Positions 53,407-61,716 of a stretch of DNA of 64,000 bases are shown here, one piece after another. The position numbers and the translations under genes are program-made. Under the pieces are notes generated by a model that was given only the letters and a program-made list of their open reading frames with translations, was not told where the DNA came from and searched no databases. Position 1 is the stretch's first letter; every line of letters starts with the position of its first letter. The stretch is from Bradyrhizobium sp. CB82 (GTDB lineage Bacteria; Pseudomonadota; Alphaproteobacteria; Rhizobiales; Xanthobacteraceae), in the NCBI RefSeq assembly GCF_029714405.1, contig NZ_CP121650.1, positions 620,001 to 684,000 of the forward strand, given 5' to 3'.

Positions 53407-54207
53407 ATGCCGGCCAGCCCTGTTCTGTGGACCCTTGACGAGCGCGGGGTCGCGACCGTCACGCTCAATCGACCCGAGGTCAACAATGCCTATGACGGCG
53501 CGCTGATATCAGGCGTGCTCGCGGCAATCGATGATCTGGGCAGAAAACCCAATTTGCGGGTCGTGGTGCTCAGGGGCAACGGCAAGCATTTTCAGGCCGG
53601 CGCCGACCTCAAATGGATCAACAGCGTGCGTCCGCAGTCGCTTGGAGAGAACGTGGCTGCCTCGCGGGCGACCTTCGAGGCCGTGCAGCGGCTGAACACG
53701 CTGCCGATCCCGACCGTGGCCCTTGTGCAGGGCGGCTGCTTCGGCGGCGGCACCGGCGTGATCGCGGCCTGCGATGTCGTGATCGCGGCCGACAATGCCC
53801 TGTTCTCGATCACCGAAGTGCGCTGGGGCCTGACTGCCGCAATCATCATCCCGCAGCTCTGCGATGCCATCGGCGTTCGTCAGGTCCGCCGCTACGCGCT
53901 GACCGGCGAGCGTTTTGGCGCCGAAGAGGCGCGCCGCATCGGCCTCGTTCATGATGTGGTACCGCTCGCCGAGCTGGACGCCGCCGGCGCGAAGGTGGTC
54001 GAGCAATTGCTCGCCAACGGGCCGGAGGCGATGGCCGAGACCAAGCGGCTCGCGCTGGAAAGCTCGTTTGGTGGCATGAGCATCGATGACGCCGCCTATG
54101 CGCGCCTCATCCACCTGCATTCGCTGAAGCGCCAGAGCGCGGAGGCGGCGGAAGGGCTGGCTTCCTTCGCCGAGAAGCGCGCGGCGAAATGGGGTCGCGG
54201 CCCATAG
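53407..54207 (+). CDS. Enoyl-CoA hydratase/isomerase family protein
   Basis: This 266-residue crotonase-fold protein starts at ATG 53407 after AGAGGATCG. It has the oxyanion-forming stretch GKHFQAGADLKWI and QGGCFGGGTGVIAACDVVIA. VRWGLTAAIIIPQL places small residues near the usual catalytic glutamates, so the exact reaction (hydratase, methylglutaconyl-CoA hydratase-like or isomerase) is uncertain. It probably belongs to amino-acid or branched acyl-CoA breakdown. Confidence 0.85.
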   Translation: MPASPVLWTLDERGVATVTLNRPEVNNAYDGALISGVLAAIDDLGRKPNLRVVVLRGNGKHFQAGADLKWINSVRPQSLGENVAASRATFEAVQRLNTLPIPTVALVQGGCFGGGTGVIAACDVVIAADNALFSITEVRWGLTAAIIIPQLCDAIGVRQVRRYALTGERFGAEEARRIGLVHDVVPLAELDAAGAKVVEQLLANGPEAMAETKRLALESSFGGMSIDDAAYARLIHLHSLKRQSAEAAEGLASFAEKRAAKWGRGP

Positions 54208-54321
54208 AGCATGATAAATTCCGATGGAATTGCTGCCAGCAAGTTCACCTCTCCCCGCTGGGGAGAGGTGAGCACCGATGCGCCAGAGCGGACTTAATCC
54301 TCATCACGGTCTAGGCGCCGC

Positions 54322-54582
54322 TCAGCAGCCGCGGCAGATGCCGCTCATGCTGCGGTAGACCGCGTCGTCGTCCTGTCGCATCTGCTTGAGCGATTCCAGC
54401 GCGGTGCTCTGGCGTGGCGGCTCGGGCTTGCGCTTCGCTGCAAGCTCTTCCTCCTGTCGCTTGTAGCAGGCCTCGCGGTCGGCCTTGGCCTGGATGAAGC
54501 GGCAGTTCTGCTCCACTGCGGAGGCCGGAGCGGCGGAGATCGCAAGGCAGATCAGGGAAATCAGAGTGCGTTTCAAAGGCAA
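54322..54582 (-). CDS. Small secreted protein of unknown function
   Basis: This product has 86 residues from TTG 54582 with AGGA upstream. A Sec signal (LKRTLISLICLAISAAPASA) precedes a mature part with four cysteines (NCRFIQAK, EACYKRQ, GICRGC) and a charged middle (EEELAAKRKPEPPRQ). The cysteines suggest disulfides in the periplasm. Any longer frame runs into repeat copy 2 and is unlikely. No function is recognised. Confidence 0.6.
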   Translation of the reverse strand: MPLKRTLISLICLAISAAPASAVEQNCRFIQAKADREACYKRQEEELAAKRKPEPPRQSTALESLKQMRQDDDAVYRSMSGICRGC

Positions 54583-54592
54583 CCATCCTGGA

Positions 54593-54717
54593 ACATGATC
54601 CGGAAAAGTGTGCAGCGGCTTTCCCTCGCGACAAACGCGGAACGCGTTTGCGCGGAGATCATGCTCAAACAATAACCCAAAGCGCACTGACGATTCATCC
54701 TAATCTCATCGTGCTTT
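54593..54717 (-). repeat. Rhizobial intergenic palindromic repeat, copy 2 (inverted)
   Basis: This is the reverse complement of 52125-52250 with a few differences, for example GTGC for GCGC in the terminal hairpin. It covers the region upstream of the small secreted protein and the divergent FAD oxidoreductase. Confidence 0.75.
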
Positions 54718-54757
54718 AGGGTCGTTCTGTCAGCTCCGCCGAACCGGACCAACAGTC

Positions 54758-56212
54758 ATGTGGCGCGCCACGGGGCTTTACATCGTCGATCCCTTTGTCG
54801 AGATAGCAGGATGGTCCGGCCTGGGCCCCAAACGACCGGGTATCGTCTTGCAGCAACAATCGATTCGGGAACCTGCGCGTCAGGTGCCGCTCTACGGCGA
54901 ATATGAAGTGGTCGTGCTCGGCGGCGGCCCTGCCGGCATTGTTGCGGCCGCTTCGGCGTCGCGGGCGGGGCGGCGAACGCTCCTGATCGAGCGCTACGGC
55001 TTCTTGGGCGGCATGGGCACCGCCGCCGGCGTCACCAATTTCTGCGGCCTGCACGGCAATGTCCATGGCCAGCACCACCGGCTGGTGCAGGGCATGGCCT
55101 CCGAGCTGCTCGCGCGGATCGATCGGCTCGACGGCCTCAACGAGCCGCATTTGATCCTCGGCAAGGTGTTTGCGCAGGCTTATGACACCGCCGCCTACAA
55201 GATCGCGGCTGACGATCTCCTTGCAAGCCACCGGGTCGATATTCTCTTCCACGCCCTCGGCGCCGGCGTCGTGATGGACGGTGCGCGCCGCATCGACGCG
55301 CTGATGGTCGAGACCAAGGCGGGACGGCAGGCGGTACGCAGCGAGATTTTCATCGATTGCTCCGGCGACGGCGATCTCGCGGCCTGGGCCGGTGCGCCTT
55401 TCGAGATCGGCGACGAACACGGCCATCCGCTGTATCCGTCGATGATGTTCCGCCTCAATGGCATCGATCCCGACAAGGCCGGCGAGGCCTGGCGCACCAT
55501 TCCGCAATTGATGGAGAAGGCGCTTACCGCCGGCACGCACAGCTTCCCGCGAAAAAGCGCGATCGTGCGGCCGCAGCGCCACGGCATCGAATGGCGCGTG
55601 AATTTCACGCAGGTGGCGCGCGAGGACGGCCACGCCATCAACGGCATCGAACCTGATGATCTCACCCGCGGCGAAATCGATGGTCGTCGCCAGGCGCTCG
55701 CGGCCTTCGCATTCCTGCGCACCGTGCCGGGGTTTGAGAAGTCCTACATCGTCGACCTGCCGCCGCAGCTCGGCATTCGTGAGACCCGCCGCATCAAGGG
55801 TGGCTATCAGCTCAGCGGCAAGGACGTGCTCACATGCGCCTCGTTCGAGGATTCCATCGGCGTCAATGGCTGGCCGATCGAGGCTCATGTGCCCGGCGAC
55901 GTCGTCTTTACCTTCCCGCCGATCCCGGAATCACGCGGCTACAACGAATTGCCGTATCGCATGCTGGTGCCTGAGGGCGTGGACAATCTCCTGGTCGCCG
56001 GCCGCTGCGCGTCCATGACCCATGAGGGCCAGTCGGCGGCGCGCGTCTCCGGCGCCTGCTTCGTGATGGGGGAGGCGGCCGGTTCCGCAGCAGTGCTGGC
56101 GCTGTCGGCCAACCGGATCCCGCGTGACATCCCGGTTGAAAAATTGCAGGAAACGTTGAAACAACAGGGCGCCTTCATCGGGCGGGACCAGACCGTGCCC
56201 GAGGGGATGTAA
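54758..56212 (+). CDS. FAD-dependent oxidoreductase (FAD_oxidored family)
   Basis: The product has up to 484 residues. EYEVVVLGGGPAGIVAAASASRAG is the FAD-binding start, followed by RYGFLGGMGTAAGVTNFCG and, near the end, LLVAGRCASMTHEGQSAARVSGACFVMGEAAG. The first 30 residues from ATG 54758 look unconserved; TTG 54848 may be the true start. It precedes a NitT/TauT-type binding protein by 33 nt and probably acts on the compound that system imports. The substrate is unknown. Confidence 0.82.
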   Translation: MWRATGLYIVDPFVEIAGWSGLGPKRPGIVLQQQSIREPARQVPLYGEYEVVVLGGGPAGIVAAASASRAGRRTLLIERYGFLGGMGTAAGVTNFCGLHGNVHGQHHRLVQGMASELLARIDRLDGLNEPHLILGKVFAQAYDTAAYKIAADDLLASHRVDILFHALGAGVVMDGARRIDALMVETKAGRQAVRSEIFIDCSGDGDLAAWAGAPFEIGDEHGHPLYPSMMFRLNGIDPDKAGEAWRTIPQLMEKALTAGTHSFPRKSAIVRPQRHGIEWRVNFTQVAREDGHAINGIEPDDLTRGEIDGRRQALAAFAFLRTVPGFEKSYIVDLPPQLGIRETRRIKGGYQLSGKDVLTCASFEDSIGVNGWPIEAHVPGDVVFTFPPIPESRGYNELPYRMLVPEGVDNLLVAGRCASMTHEGQSAARVSGACFVMGEAAGSAAVLALSANRIPRDIPVEKLQETLKQQGAFIGRDQTVPEGM

Positions 56213-56245
56213 ATGGCCCTGTAAAGAAACGACGGAGGAAGCCGG

Positions 56246-57250
56246 ATGGGTTGGGTTGCGCGGTTCGCGGTAATGGGTCTGTTGGCGCTGGCGACGATTG
56301 CAGCCGCGCAGGCCGAGGAGCCGCTGAAGGCCAAGATCGGTGTGCTCCGGCTGTCGTCCTCGGCGCCCGTCTTCATCGCACAGGACAAGAGCTATTTCGG
56401 CGACGCCGGCCTCGCGATCGAGCTGAAGTTCTTCGATGCGGCGCAGCCGATCGCGGTCGCCACCACCTCGGGCGACGTCGATTTCGGCATCACCGCCTTC
56501 ACCGCGGGTCTCTACAATCTCGCCGGCAAGGACACGCTGAAGGTGATCGGCGGCATGAGCCGCGAGAAGGCCGGCTATCCCCTGATCGGCTATTTCGCCA
56601 GTAACAACGCTTACGCGGCCGGGCTGAAGACGCCGAAGGATCTTGCCGGCAAGCGTGTCGCGGTGACGCAGGTCGGATCATCCTTTCACTATTCGCTCGG
56701 CCTGCTCGCCGACAAATACGGCTTCAAGTTGTCCGACGTGAAGATCGTGCCGCTGCAATCGCTGTCGAATGCGGCTGCCGCTCTGAAGGGCGAGACCGTC
56801 GACGCCGCGCTGCTTCCGATCTCGACCGCGCGAAAGTTGATGGACGAAGGCGGCGCGAAATTCTTGGGCTGGGTCGGTGACGAGACGCCCTGGCAATTGG
56901 GCGCTGTATTCGCCTCGCCGAAGACGCTCGCCAACAAGGCGCTGGTGACGAAGCTGCTCGGTGCGCTGGCAAAAGCCGATCGCGAATATCACGACGTCAT
57001 TCTCGCCGCGATGAAGGACGGCACCGTGCCGATCAACGACAAGACCAAGCCGCTGCTGGAGATCATCGCAAAGTATACCAACCTGCCGGTCGAGCAGGTC
57101 GTCGGCAACTGCGCGTATATCGATCCGGACGGCAAGCTGGACGTGAAGAACGTCGACAACCAGATCAAATGGCTGCAACAGCAGGGCTTCGCCGACAAGG
57201 GCTTTGACGCGGACGCGATCATCGCGAAGGACTACGTGAAGGCGGACTGA
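56246..57250 (+). CDS. ABC transporter substrate-binding protein, NitT/TauT (NMT1/SsuA) type
   Basis: This 334-residue protein has a Sec signal ending near residue 24 (MGWVARFAVMGLLALATIAA), then KIGVLRLSSSAPVFIAQDKSYFGDAGL, the family start, and DFGITAFTAGLYNLAGK. Family members bind taurine, alkanesulfonates, nitrate or thiamine precursors. GGAGG precedes the start. Its ATPase and permease follow after a 283-nt repeat-filled gap. Confidence 0.88.
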   Translation: MGWVARFAVMGLLALATIAAAQAEEPLKAKIGVLRLSSSAPVFIAQDKSYFGDAGLAIELKFFDAAQPIAVATTSGDVDFGITAFTAGLYNLAGKDTLKVIGGMSREKAGYPLIGYFASNNAYAAGLKTPKDLAGKRVAVTQVGSSFHYSLGLLADKYGFKLSDVKIVPLQSLSNAAAALKGETVDAALLPISTARKLMDEGGAKFLGWVGDETPWQLGAVFASPKTLANKALVTKLLGALAKADREYHDVILAAMKDGTVPINDKTKPLLEIIAKYTNLPVEQVVGNCAYIDPDGKLDVKNVDNQIKWLQQQGFADKGFDADAIIAKDYVKAD

Positions 57251-57284
57251 TGCAGACGACACGAATCCTCGCGGCAAGCGATTT

Positions 57285-57522
57285 GCCACCCTCCCCTGGA
57301 GGGGGAGGGTCGATCGCTGCGGCGATGCGCAGCATCGTCCGCTGCGAGCGGGGTGGGGTGAGCCGCGGGAACGGTTTCTCCGTCGTTCGCTCCAGCCTCC
57401 GCTTGCGATTTGAGGGGCAGGCGTCGGCAGCATCATCGCGGATGGACCGTCACCCCACCCCGGTTTGCATTGCGTTTCACGCCATGCAAACCGACCCTCC
57501 CCCTCCAGGGGGGGGTGAAGCC
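57285..57522. repeat. Large nested inverted repeat inside the ABC operon
   Basis: CCCTCCCCTGGAGGGGGAGGG at the left and CCCTCCCCCTCCAGGGGGGG at the right are each self-complementary and also pair with each other. Inside them GGGGTGGGGTGA pairs with TCACCCCACCCC. The element fills the gap between binding protein and ATPase (57251-57533) and resembles a rhizobial palindromic repeat. Confidence 0.7.
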
Positions 57523-57533
57523 AGGATCGGCGA

Positions 57534-58307
57534 ATGGACCTGATCGCCAACCGTATCACCCACCGCTTCGGCGAACTCGCCGTGCTCGACGACGTCTCCT
57601 TCACCGTCAGCACGGGCGAGGTGGTGGCGATTGTCGGGCCGTCGGGCTGCGGCAAGAGCACGCTCTTGTCGATCCTCGGCGGGCTGTTGCTGCCGTCATC
57701 GGGCGCGGCGGAGCTGCGTGGCGCGCCGCCTTCGGACAGTCTCAATCCATTGACCTTCGTGTTTCAGGATTTTGCCCTGCTGCCCTGGGCCACCGTGGAG
57801 GAGAACGTCGAATTCGCACTGCTGCACACGCAGCTTTCGTCCGCGCAGCGCCGCGCGCAGGTCGACGATGCCTTGCGTCGCACCGGCCTCACCGATTTTC
57901 GCATGACCTATCCCAAACAGCTCTCCGGCGGCATGCGCCAGCGCGTCGGCATTTCGCGCGCGCTTGCGGTGAAGCCCGCGATCCTCTTGATGGACGAGCC
58001 GCTCTCGGCGCTGGATTCGCAGACCCGGGAGCTCCTGATGGAAGATTTCGTCGGCCTGCTCGCCGATGGCGGCATGGGCGCGGTCTATGTCACGCATAAT
58101 CTCGAAGAGGCGGCGCGGCTTGCCGACCGCATCGTCGTGCTGTCGCGGCGGCCCGGCCGCATCCGCGAAGTCGTGACGGTGCCGATGACGCGCGCCGAAC
58201 GGGGCGAGCCTGCTGCGCGTGAAAAACTGCTCGCGCTCCAGAACCAGATCTGGTCGCTGATCCGCAACGAGGCGATCGACGCCGAGCGCGAGGTTCAGCA
58301 TGCTTGA
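57534..58307 (+). CDS. ABC transporter ATP-binding protein (NitT/TauT type)
   Basis: This ATPase has 257 residues, with Walker A GPSGCGKST (35-43), Q-loop TFVFQDFALLPWATV, signature LSGGMRQRVGISRAL and Walker B LLMDEPLSALD, then VTHNLEEA. It energises the importer of the 56246 binding protein. The stop overlaps the permease start by 8 nt. Confidence 0.9.
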   Translation: MDLIANRITHRFGELAVLDDVSFTVSTGEVVAIVGPSGCGKSTLLSILGGLLLPSSGAAELRGAPPSDSLNPLTFVFQDFALLPWATVEENVEFALLHTQLSSAQRRAQVDDALRRTGLTDFRMTYPKQLSGGMRQRVGISRALAVKPAILLMDEPLSALDSQTRELLMEDFVGLLADGGMGAVYVTHNLEEAARLADRIVVLSRRPGRIREVVTVPMTRAERGEPAAREKLLALQNQIWSLIRNEAIDAEREVQHA

Positions 58308-59127
58308 TAGCGCAACGCAAGGAGGGGCGTCGGTAAAGGACGCGGCGACGCGGCCGGTCCGCTTCCGCGGCGCGGGCTTCGTGCCGGCGAGCAGCCGATT
58401 TGGCGGCTGGTTCGCGCTCGCCCTCGTCATCGCGCTGTGGCAGATCGCCGGCAGCGCTCGCCTGGTCAATCCGCTGTTCCTGCCGGCGCCATCGGCGATC
58501 GTGCGCGCGATCTACGAGCTCGCCGTGTCCGGCGCGCTCTGGCAGCACATCTCCGCCTCGCTCTTGCGCATCGGCGTCGGCTGGCTGCTGGGCACCGCGG
58601 CCGGCACCGCCGTCGGCTTCGCCATCGGCCTGTCGCGACTGGCGCGCAGCGTCGGCATCACCTTCATCTCCGCGCTGTTCCCGATTCCGAAGATCGCATT
58701 GTTGCCGCTGCTGATCCTCTGGCTCGGCATCGGCGAAGAACCGAAGATCGCGACCATCGCGTTAGGAGTGTTCTTCTCGACCGCGATCTCGGTCTATAGC
58801 GGCGTCGATGCGGTGCCGCGCAACCTCATCCGCATGGCCCAAAGCTTCAACGTGCCGTTCGCGACCATCGTGCGCAAGGTGATCTGGCCGGGCGCGCTGC
58901 CCTCGATCCTCGCCGGCTTCCGCATCACCGCCTCGGTCGCGCTGCTGCTTGTCGTCAGCGCCGAGATGATCGGCGCCCAGTTCGGCATCGGCGCCTTCGT
59001 GCTCCAGGCCGGCAATCTCATGCAGACTGATCAGCTGCTTGCGGGCGTGGTGATCCTGTCGGCGTTTGGCCTTGCAGTGGGGAAGGTAATCAACTGGCTG
59101 GAGACGCGGCTGCTGCATTGGCGGTGA
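58300..59127 (+). CDS. ABC transporter permease (NitT/TauT type)
   Basis: This protein has 275 residues and about six membrane helices, and carries the cytoplasmic EAA-like loop NLIRMAQSFNVPFATIVRKVIWPGALPSILAGFRI, which docks the ATPase. It belongs to the SsuC/TauC group. It is translationally coupled to the ATPase and is the last gene of the operon. Confidence 0.9.
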   Translation: MLDSATQGGASVKDAATRPVRFRGAGFVPASSRFGGWFALALVIALWQIAGSARLVNPLFLPAPSAIVRAIYELAVSGALWQHISASLLRIGVGWLLGTAAGTAVGFAIGLSRLARSVGITFISALFPIPKIALLPLLILWLGIGEEPKIATIALGVFFSTAISVYSGVDAVPRNLIRMAQSFNVPFATIVRKVIWPGALPSILAGFRITASVALLLVVSAEMIGAQFGIGAFVLQAGNLMQTDQLLAGVVILSAFGLAVGKVINWLETRLLHWR

Positions 59128-59136
59128 GGCATTCTC

Positions 59137-59217
59137 CGTCATTGCGAGCGCAGCGAAGCAATCCAGAATCTTTTCCACGGTGACAGTCTGGATTGCTTCG
59201 CGGCGCTCGCAATGACG
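59137..59217. repeat. Palindromic repeat of the CGTCATTGCGAGC type
   Basis: The outer arms CGTCATTGCGAGCGCAGCG and the matching CGCGGCGCTCGCAATGACG, with internal GAAGCAATCCAGA / TCTGGATTGCTTC, form a long stem. This repeat is widespread in Bradyrhizobium and relatives. It may end the ABC operon transcript. Confidence 0.75.
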
Positions 59218-59253
59218 ATGTGGATGCAGGTCCGCGCCACGGCGAAGATCGTA

Positions 59254-59338
59254 GGGTGGGTTAGCGAAGCGTAACCCACCTCTTTACTTTCCGTGCGAAG
59301 ACGGACGTGGTGGGTTACGCCTTCGGCTAAACCCACCC
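59254..59338. repeat. Second palindromic repeat (GGGTGGGTTAGCG type)
   Basis: GGGTGGGTTAGCGAAGCGTA and its rough inverse ending CTAAACCCACCC flank a short variable centre. It abuts the 3' end of the gentisate dioxygenase gene. Together with 59137-59217 it fills the gap between convergent operons. Confidence 0.7.
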
Positions 59339-59366
59339 AACGGTGGCGATTGGCGCCCAGTTCGCC

Positions 59367-60407
59367 TCACGCATTCCCGCGATCCTCGCGGAAGAGGTCG
59401 AGCTTCTGCTGCACCGGACGGTCGGAGAAGCTGAACAGCACGGAATCCGCGTCGGCCTCGTGCGTGACCCAGTGCCAGCTCGGTGCCACGAACAGATCGC
59501 GCGGGCCCCACTCGAACGTCTGGTCGCCGATGCGGCTGCGGCCCTTGCCCTCGATGGTACAGAATACGGTTGCATCGGTGGAGCGATAGCGCGCGGTCTT
59601 GAAACCTTTTGGCAGGAGCTGGATGAAGGTGCCGATCGTCGGCATCGCGTAGTCGCCGGTCTCAGGGTTGCTGAACCTGAGCTTCAACCCGTGGCAGGCG
59701 TCCCATTCCTCGCGCGCCTTGGCTTTTTCCAGTGCCTCTCGAGTATAGGCATAGGGATAGCTGAAGATCGGCGACGTCTTCGACGATCGCTTCACGTCGA
59801 CCGGCAGCAGATTGTGGCCGTAGCGCGCAAAGCTGTCCCCGGCGGGTTTGGTGATCTTCTGCTGGTCCTCCTTGGCGCCTTCCGCAAAGGAGCAGTCGAA
59901 GAACTGCACCAGCGGAATGTCGAGGCCGTCGAGCCAGAACATCGGCTCATCCGTTTCGTTGGAATGATCGTGCCAGGTCATCGACGGCGTAATGATGAAG
60001 TCGCCGGGCTCCATCGCCGTGCGCTCGCCGTCAACGGCGGTGTGAGCGCCCTTGCCCTCCAGCACGAAGCGGAGTGCCGACTGACTGTGGCGATGCGCGG
60101 GCGCGACGTCGCCGGGCACCACCATCTGCACGCCGGCATAGAGCGAGGTCGTGATCTTCGACTGTCCGCGCAGGCCCGGATTTTCCAGGATCAGCACCCG
60201 GCGCTCAGCCTCCTTGGCGGTGATCAGCTTGCCCGCCTCGGTCATGTAGTCGCGGATGACGTCGAATTTCCACAAATGCGGGCGGCAGGCGCTCCTTGGC
60301 TCCGGCGTGATCAGATCGCTCATGACCGTCCAAAGCGCGGTGAGGTTTTCGCCGTCGATCTTCCTGTAGAACGCCTCGCGTTCCGGCGTCTTCGCTACGG
60401 CTTCCAT
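59367..60407 (-). CDS. gtdA: Gentisate 1,2-dioxygenase (chromosomal copy)
   Basis: This bicupin of 346 residues is closely similar to the 33700 product. The iron-site histidines are His105/His107 (AHRHSQSALRF) and His146/His148 (TWHDHSN). It converts gentisate to maleylpyruvate. It is divergent from the maleylpyruvate isomerase-MarR pair across a promoter with an operator-like palindrome (60435-60452). GGGAGG precedes the start. Confidence 0.9.
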   Translation of the reverse strand: MEAVAKTPEREAFYRKIDGENLTALWTVMSDLITPEPRSACRPHLWKFDVIRDYMTEAGKLITAKEAERRVLILENPGLRGQSKITTSLYAGVQMVVPGDVAPAHRHSQSALRFVLEGKGAHTAVDGERTAMEPGDFIITPSMTWHDHSNETDEPMFWLDGLDIPLVQFFDCSFAEGAKEDQQKITKPAGDSFARYGHNLLPVDVKRSSKTSPIFSYPYAYTREALEKAKAREEWDACHGLKLRFSNPETGDYAMPTIGTFIQLLPKGFKTARYRSTDATVFCTIEGKGRSRIGDQTFEWGPRDLFVAPSWHWVTHEADADSVLFSFSDRPVQQKLDLFREDRGNA

Positions 60408-60434
60408 GGCGAGCCTCCCGTTGGTGTCGTAAGA

Positions 60435-60452
60435 TTGACAGTATACTTACAA
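60435..60452. promoter_or_regulatory. 18-bp imperfect palindrome, probable MarR operator
   Basis: TTGACAGTATACTTACAA is symmetric around GTATAC with 7 of 9 arm positions matching. It covers the -10 element of the dioxygenase promoter described in the next entry. The MarR gene at 61177 is the natural candidate regulator. Confidence 0.55.
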
Positions 60453-60467
60453 TCCATGTAACGTCAA
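60440..60467 (-). promoter_or_regulatory. Sigma70-like promoter for the chromosomal gentisate dioxygenase
   Basis: On the minus strand TTGACG (60462-60467) and TATACT (60440-60445) are separated by 16 nt, about 35 nt before the dioxygenase start. The -10 box lies inside the palindrome 60435-60452, so regulator binding would block polymerase. Confidence 0.55.
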
Positions 60468-60554
60468 TCAGTGATGGATGTTAGATGCCGTCACTCCGGG
60501 TCTTGCGTCGCATCGCCCGGAGACGGCAACAAAGATTTCCGGGAGGGTTCCGAA

Positions 60555-61187
60555 ATGAAGCTGCATGGCTACTTCCGCTCCAGCGCGGCCTACCGGGTGC
60601 GGATCGCCCTGAACCTGAAGGGCCTGGCCGCCGAGCACCTGCCACATCACCTGCGTAAGGGCGAGCAATGCGCGCCCGCCTATCTCGCCATCAACCCGCA
60701 GGGCCTGATACCGGCGCTTGAGGATGATGTGGGCGCGACCCTGACCCAGTCGCTCGCCATCATCGAATGGCTGGACGAAACCCACCCCAATCCGCCGCTG
60801 CTGCCGAAGGATAGCTTGCGCCGTGCCAGGGTGCGCGCGTTCGCGCTTGCCATCGCCTGCGATACCCACCCGGTGCAGAACCTGAAGGTGCTGGCGCGCC
60901 TGCGCGAGCTTGGGGTGGCGGAAGAGAAGGTTCAGGAATGGGCCGCCTGGGTCAATCGCGAGGGGCTGTCGGCCTGTGAGACGCTCGTGAAAGACGAGCC
61001 TGGGCCGTTCTGTTTCGGCGACGCGCCGACGCTCGCCGATCTGTGCCTGGTGCCGCAGCTCGGCAACGCCCGCCGCTTCGGTGTCGACGTCTCGGCCTAT
61101 CCGCGCCTGCTCGCGGCGGAAGCCGCCGCAAAGGCACTCCCGGCCTTTGCCAATGCTGCGCCGGAGAAGCAGCCCGATGCCGAGTAA
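60555..61187 (+). CDS. maiA: Maleylpyruvate/maleylacetoacetate isomerase (zeta-class GST)
   Basis: The product has 210 residues from ATG 60555 (GGGAGGG upstream). The glutathione-site motif SSAAYRVRIALNLKG corresponds to the zeta-class SSCxxRVRIAL. It isomerises maleylpyruvate to fumarylpyruvate using glutathione; maleylacetoacetate is the other family substrate. Divergence from a gentisate dioxygenase favours maleylpyruvate. It overlaps the MarR gene by 11 nt. Confidence 0.88.
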   Translation: MKLHGYFRSSAAYRVRIALNLKGLAAEHLPHHLRKGEQCAPAYLAINPQGLIPALEDDVGATLTQSLAIIEWLDETHPNPPLLPKDSLRRARVRAFALAIACDTHPVQNLKVLARLRELGVAEEKVQEWAAWVNREGLSACETLVKDEPGPFCFGDAPTLADLCLVPQLGNARRFGVDVSAYPRLLAAEAAAKALPAFANAAPEKQPDAE

Positions 61188-61695
61188 GCCTGCCCCTCCC
61201 ATTACGATGGACGCGGTCTATGCCGCGCCGGGCTACCTGTTCCGGCGCATGCAACAGATCGCAGTCTCGATCTTCATGGAGGAGTGCAAGGCGTTCGATC
61301 TGACGCCGGTGCAATATGCGGCGCTGGTTGCGATTCACACCCATCCCGGCATCGATGCGACGCGGCTGTCCGCGGTGATCGCCTTCGACCGCTCGACCCT
61401 CGGCAGCGTCATCGAGCGGCTCCAGGCCAAGGACTATGTCGAGCGCAAGCCGGCGCCCGAGGACAAGCGGATCAAGCTGCTCTATCTGACGAGGCAGGGC
61501 GCCGCGATCCTCAAGGACATCATTCCCGCGGTCGAGCGCGCGCAGGCGCGCATGCTGGAGCCGCTCAAACCCGCCGACCGCAAGACGCTGATGGGGTTGC
61601 TCGTGCAGCTCGTCGATCTCAACAACGAAGCCTCCCGCGTCCCCCTGCGCGCCGAGGACGCGCTGGAACATCTGGGAAAGGCGGGACAGGTGTGA
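61177..61695 (+). CDS. MarR-family transcriptional regulator
   Basis: The product has 172 residues from ATG 61177, overlapping maiA. The winged helix is FDLTPVQYAALVAIHTHPGIDATRLSAVIAFDRSTLGSVIERLQAKDYVER followed by the wing EDKRIKLLYLTRQG. MarR proteins usually repress aromatic-acid genes and are released by the ligand. The palindrome at 60435 is the likely target. Confidence 0.87.
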   Translation: MPSKPAPPITMDAVYAAPGYLFRRMQQIAVSIFMEECKAFDLTPVQYAALVAIHTHPGIDATRLSAVIAFDRSTLGSVIERLQAKDYVERKPAPEDKRIKLLYLTRQGAAILKDIIPAVERAQARMLEPLKPADRKTLMGLLVQLVDLNNEASRVPLRAEDALEHLGKAGQV

Positions 61696-61716
61696 GGCGC
61701 TGCATGCGCCTCATAT

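Noticed and set aside
54716..55888. A 390-codon minus-strand frame over the FAD oxidoreductase
   Set aside because: It lacks recognisable domains and opposes a gene with clear FAD motifs.
59343..60461. A 372-codon plus-strand frame over the gentisate dioxygenase
   Set aside because: The minus strand has the full dioxygenase with iron ligands; the opposite frame is an antisense shadow.
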